A stretch of DNA of 64,000 nucleotides from NCBI RefSeq assembly GCF_000002425.4, contig NC_037275.1:1204636-1268635 (forward strand), in the 5' to 3' direction. Shown here piece by piece: positions 58,875-64,000 of this stretch; position 1 is the first letter of the stretch; each line of letters starts with the position of its first letter. The DNA is from Physcomitrium patens. Lineage: Eukaryota > Streptophyta > Bryopsida > Funariales > Funariaceae. The notes beneath the pieces are model-generated. The model ran no database searches, was not told the DNA's origin, and saw nothing but the letters and a program-made list of their open reading frames with translations. The position numbers and the translations under genes are program-made.

Positions 58875-59190
58875 ATGACACACATATTAATAACTTATGA
58901 CTTTACATGTTTAAGCTAATTATATAGCACACATATAGAAAACTTACCTTACAAGTTAAATCATATATATAACAAAGTTAACACATGTTGGAGGTCCTAT
59001 AGAATATTGCTATGTAGCTCCTAGTTAGATTATATATATAGAGGCAAGAATGAAGTCTTCTTCACTCTTGTCAATAATATTTTAGTCTTTTTCTCTTATT
59101 TCAAGATTTTTTAGTTTTCTTATCTTTGATAATAGCCATTTTAATTTAATATTACTATTTTTATTGATATCCTAATCTTTTTAAATGACA

Positions 59191-62100
59191 TAAAAGTATA
59201 TTAAGATTTTTTTTATTTGAGATATATGTCCTAAATACCTACTTGTTTTAACAGATGATATCAAATTTCAAAATGACTCTGGAATAAACTTTAATAGTAC
59301 TCAAAGTTGGAACTTAGAAAATATAATTGAAGAAATTGATTTAATTCTCTATTTTAGTTTTAACAAACTTCTAGTAGTCTTATAATTAGAAATGATGTAG
59401 CCACATATCTCCAAATATCAAAAGACTAGTATAAAAGATCAATAGAACAATCACACGTTTCTAATTTTGATTATTCAATAATAAATATTTTTTAGAGAAT
59501 AATTTCTCAAGAAAATTTGATGTCATATAATTGGACCCTTATTTGATTAAAGAAGTCTTTTCAAATAATTTAATTTACCTTCAAATACTCAAAAGAGAAG
59601 ATTTTTCTACAAGAACATTTGAAAATAGATATAAAAAATATTGAATGTGATTTTTATCATATACATAGTTAAATAACTCATTTTTAAATTCATCCTTATT
59701 TAATTTCTTAAAATAAAAAATTATCAAAATTAAATAGAATTTAGATAGCTAAAATATTAGAATTTAAGACCATAATAGTTATATTTATTCATTTCAATTT
59801 TTTTTCAATTTAGTTTCTTTACAAAAAAATCATAGATATTTTAAGTGAAAAAAAAGAGTATTTGATTAGAATTTCATGATTTTGAGTCAAAAACAAATTG
59901 TATATATTAGGATTTATTAATATAAATTAAGTTTAGCTATCCATAGATTGTAGAAGTGTTAGTCAAGTACATGGTTATTGATTGAGTGTCTCAAATTTGA
60001 ATCCAATCAAAAATCAATTAAACTATTTTAATGAGCTAGTGTTAGAGTAAAAAAGACCAACATTGAATATTCAATGGATATGTACGACTTGCAAGGCTTG
60101 ATGCTAAAATTTTTATTTATAAAGAAGAATTTAGAAGCACCATCTTTTTAATTTTTAATTTTTAATTTTTTTTGTCTTTCTTGTATAGGGCTGTAGAACA
60201 AGCCAATTTAAATTTACAATATTAATTAGTAATAACTTATTTAATTAGGTCCAAAAAAATTAGATAATACCATAGTCAAGTGGCCTTTCAATCAAAAGTA
60301 TAAGAAGTTAATTCTAGATTCTTTTTCTTTATAAGTCATCTCAAATAGTCACCATGTGTAAATCATTAAATTGACTTATTAGTTGTTTTAGATTAAAAAG
60401 ATGCATTTAGAGTGAAAAAATATAATTATTAGATGAAATTTAGTTTAGATAATTTAAGATGAAGTAAAATTAGTCTTGGAATGAAAATTTGGTAATTATA
60501 ATAATCTAGAAGATATGTAAATTCTAAAGATTTAAAATTAAATTTCTTCTTATCAAAGATTGACTACATTAATAGTAATTTTTAATTTTATTTAATTTTA
60601 TTTATTTCTATTAATTTTTTTTCCTTCTTTTTTCTTCCCACTTTTATTGGATAGATTCAAGCTTCTATCTTCAAAGAAGAACAGTGGCTTTTAGCATTCT
60701 TTTAAATTCTTAGAATTACTAGAATCTCTAAAAATTAGTAGAATCATAATTTCTTAAAGTCCATGGTATTTTAGGAAATTTAAAGTTTAATTTGGTGGTA
60801 CATCTTCCACAAGTTCTTTAATAAAATTATAAGACCATTTGGTAACTAACTTCTACCATTTATATAATCAATTAATTTTAGATTATAATTCTTTAAAATT
60901 ACATGAGTATTATATTTTGTCATGGATTTGGACAAGAAAGTAGGCAATCTTGGAATAAAAATATATTTAAAATAAAATGATGGCATTATTTTTATCAAAT
61001 ACATATTTATTAGATAGTTATAAAGGCTTCCAGCCTTAAAATCAAATTAACATCTAAGGAGCATTGTGAACCATAGATCTTAATTAGGTTCATGAGATCT
61101 CAATAGTAGAGATTTGGCCGCCATTCTTAGAGCTTAAAATACTTATATAAAAGGATTGGGTGGCCAAGATCTTTCTTCTTCTTTTTCTTTCTTTTACTAA
61201 TAAGTGAAGCCATGCCAATTTTTTCCTAAAGTATTTAAGTGACTTGGTTGTCTCAATTTTTTCTTCTTTTAGTTTTCAAAATCAGTTTTAAAAAATTTAG
61301 ATGGAAGTAATAATTATTTTGTGGTTCTTTAGACATAATTTTTTTAGAATTTGGAGTTTATATGAGGAAGAAATCTCCAATTTAATGAAGGATGGTATTC
61401 TGCCTTTACAATTTGGTAGCTCCATTTTAGAAGGCTCTTCTTTATTGCTCACAAGCTGTAAAGTAATAAGAATTATTTTGATAGAGAGTTGATAAAATTT
61501 AGTTTATAAAAAGCTAAGAATTCATCATATTAAAGTTTGGACATAGAAGAAGTATTGATTCTTGTGGTAGATGATCAGCTACCTCCAAGTTCAAATAGTC
61601 GAGTGAAGACACGACTTTGGAGGACAAAATCAAAGAAAATCATATAGCTCAAGGACTCAGATTTTGGAAAGAAGTGCCTCTTAGAGATAGAAATAAGCTT
61701 TGATTTACTAAAGGGCAATTAAGAACCAAGCTGTGGTACTCAATTTTATAGAAGAGAGTCTATTGCCTTGCCAAATTGAAGCATCAACTTTGAAGGGCAA
61801 TATTAGAGTAACTCAACCAAATTTGAAGGCAAAATTTAGAAGATGAATATGCCAATAAGTCTTCTTTCTAATAACACTAGTTGGATTCAATTTTAAGCTT
61901 GCAATCAATTATAGTATATTCAATTGTGAAAGTAGATATATCAATAGATATAAAAATACCAACCATCTTTGATTCTTACTTAAACAATAGTATAAGCTCA
62001 TTAGTTAGATATTAATGATGAATTATTTTGATAGAATTTAATAATAAAATTGAATCTTATTAGATGAAATATTGTATAGATGAAATTAGGTCGAATTAGA

Positions 62101-62639
62101 TAAATTTTGATAAATGACAATTTTTTTTAAGTTAACAATTTTTCATTTATGGATGAAAAATCATTCTTGAATAAAAATTTATTTGAAAATAAATTTTTTT
62201 TTCTAAATAATTTTTTGAAATTTAAATAATAATTAATATTAAAAGAATAAAAATAAAAATTATATAAAAATTTGATATTAAAAGAATAAAAATAAAAATT
62301 AATATTAAAAGAATAAAAATAAAAATTTGATTTAAATGCATGGTATATTGAATTATTTAAGTAGTTATATTGTAGTATTATAAATGTGAGATTGTACTTT
62401 TTCATCAATTAGAAATCTTAATAATTTTTTAGTAAAAAATAAGTCAATTTTTTAGCTAATTAATTTATAAGTAAGTAGTGATTATAAGCTAGAAAAACTT
62501 TTCTAGTAGAAAGTTTTATTTAAATCATAATTGAAGATTTATTAGAAGAATTGGACATAAATCAAATACTTATAAGATTTTTAATTAGAAAAATTAGATA
62601 ATTAAAATCACTATGAATTAGACTAGATTTTCAACTAAT
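59191..62639. other. AT-rich DNA, no gene seen
   Basis: Very AT-rich with no recognisable coding motif; open frames stay under about 95 codons. It includes poly-T and TTTAATT runs near 60150 and a tandem AT-rich repeat near 62230. Possibly old, unrecognisable elements. Confidence 0.5.
62230..62329 (+). repeat. AT-rich tandem repeat, three units
   Basis: Three copies of a unit of about 31-38 bp containing ATTAAAAGAATAAAAATAAA. The open frame read across it is low-complexity and not a gene. Confidence 0.85.
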
Positions 62640-64000
62640 AAAAGTTTATTTTAATATACACATAAGTATTGGAAGGAAGCCATGGTTATTATAGTGTATA
62701 TTAGAAATAGATGCCTTACAAGTACACTAAAAATAATAACTTCACAAGAAGCTTAGAGTAGCAAGAAAATTTGTATTTTATTCATGAAGATTTTTGGATG
62801 CATTGCTTATGCAAAGGTTATATAGATTGTATGAGATTCAAACATGATACAAAAGATACAAAATGTGTGTTTGTTGGATATTGTAAATATATCAAGGCAT
62901 ATAAGCTAATGTATTTAAAAAACAAGAAGATCATCAAGAGTAGAATTTTTGAAGCATAAGAGTGCTTGTGAATACTTTGAGATATATCCAAGTAAAAATG
63001 ATGGTGAATTATGGACACATTTTTAATTCCAATAAAAAAAAAATGATGATATAAATAAAGATAGTAGAAATATAAATCGACATTAAGAGTCAATGAAGAG
63101 AGATCAAAGTATGTCTACAATTTCAAGAATCAACAATAAAGTCAATTAAGATATTGAAAATAATAATAATGAGGAGTATCAACCATTCAATGTGAAGAAC
63201 AAGTTTTAAGATAGAAAATTTCAAGAAACTTTAGAGTACATAAAGGTAAATTTTCATCATGTAAAAAGAAATGTCTTTTGAGAGATAGAAAATAACTTGA
63301 TAAATAATAAAAAAACTACAACTTTTTTCAAGTAAGTAAAGAATATGCCAATGTTACCCTCCTTACTGATCTATTGAATTTGTATAACGAAATGAAGTCC
63401 ACAAGTACTACAAGGTGGGAGAATGCTATGGAAGAAGAATACAAATTACTCATAGACAATGGAACATGGAGATTGACTCAACTTCTAGTAAATTGATCTT
63501 CAATTGGTTGTAAGTGGATGTTTAGAATTGAAAAAAAATCAATGGATAATATTGTAAAATATAAGACTAGATTAATTGCCAAAAGCTATTCATAAGTTGT
63601 TGGTATTGATTCCAATGAGATATTTATTTTTTTTGCCAAATTTACCTCCATTAAAATTATTATGATAATTGGAATAGCAATGGACTTGGAAATATATCAA
63701 ATAGATGTGAAGATGGCTTTTTAAAATAAAAAATTAAAAGAAGATATCTACATAGATTAATTTCAAGGATTTGTTGAAGAATGCAAACAATATCTTACTT
63801 ATAAGTTAAAAAAATTTCTATATAGGCTCAAGCAATCACTAAGGATATAATATCAATGTATTAATATATTTTTTTGTAAATGAAGAATTTCTAAGAAGTG
63901 AAGTTGATCATTCTATGCATGTAATGTAATAAAATGAGTTCATATTTTTTGTTATCTGTGAGTGAAAAATTCACCCATCTACCCAAATTACAAGATGGCC
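62640..64000 (+). mobile_element. copia C1' fragment (C1 family), runs off edge
   Basis: Plus-strand copia fossil of the same family as C1. The integrase C-terminal end has CVFVGYCKYIKAYKLMYLK near 62850-62920. Reverse transcriptase has EEEYKLLIDNGTW (about 63435), AMDLEIYQIDVKMAF (about 63680-63720), EDIYID and YKLKKFLYRLKQS (about 63800-63840). Gag and protease are not seen on the left, and the window ends inside reverse transcriptase. Strongly decayed, many breaks. Confidence 0.82.

Larger units (their letters stand above)
52525..59190 (+). mobile_element. decayed A-type LTR split by B3
   Basis: Halves 52525-52712 and 58875-59190 together match the A' LTR at 29066-29535. Features are TATATATA at about 59030-59040, a dyad at about 59041-59071 with one mismatch, and an end near AAATGACA. 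B3 entered it with the perfect duplication ATGAC. It is either a solo LTR or the end of a lost copy. Confidence 0.75.

Noticed and set aside
62127-62408. 93-codon minus-strand frame rich in Phe/Tyr/Asn
   Set aside because: It is read from the AT-rich tandem repeat; low complexity.

Overview
The window looks like nuclear DNA from a land plant, and I infer a bryophyte, most likely a moss. It is AT-rich with TA microsatellites. It carries Ty3/gypsy chromoviruses with a C-terminal chromodomain and a primer site matching plant initiator-Met tRNA. The pol proteins resemble the Tcn1-like chromovirus type reported from mosses. This assignment is an inference. No host protein-coding gene, rRNA or tRNA could be supported.

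Almost all recognisable content is retrotransposon fossils stacked inside each other. Nest 1 (about 5.4-29.5 kb): an old decayed gypsy A' (+) is interrupted by a copia C1 (-, 7515-27540). C1 carries a gypsy A (-, 7643-14009) in its 3' LTR. An unclassified insertion X (17851-26153) sits in C1 gag. X contains an A-type solo LTR (19193-25722), which contains a gypsy B2 (+, 19354-25317). Target-site duplications (TSDs) are visible at each step. Nest 2 (about 29.6-35.9 kb): a copia C3 (-) sits inside an older copia C4 (-). Nest 3 (52.5-59.2 kb): a young gypsy B3 (+) sits inside a decayed A-type LTR. A C1-like copia fragment runs off the right edge.

Between nests 2 and 3 (about 35.9-52.3 kb) lies DNA of higher GC, at least to 48 kb, with no long open frame. 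It holds an element with terminal inverted repeats of about 115 bp (48809-49655), a G20 run and short palindromes.

The most interesting signals are shared by gypsy families A and B, whose sequences have otherwise diverged. These are a conserved extra gene (ORF3) between pol and the 3' LTR; a 13-bp dyad set 2-3 nt after the TATA box, with structure kept but sequence changed; leader hairpins presenting GGATTACCC; a hairpin around the gag stop where pol overlaps in the -1 frame; and a primer site set 20-24 nt away from the LTR. Family B LTRs also carry perfect heat-shock-element arrays just upstream of TATA. Both assignable copia elements have primer sites matching the initiator-Met tRNA anticodon loop, which suggests half-tRNA priming.
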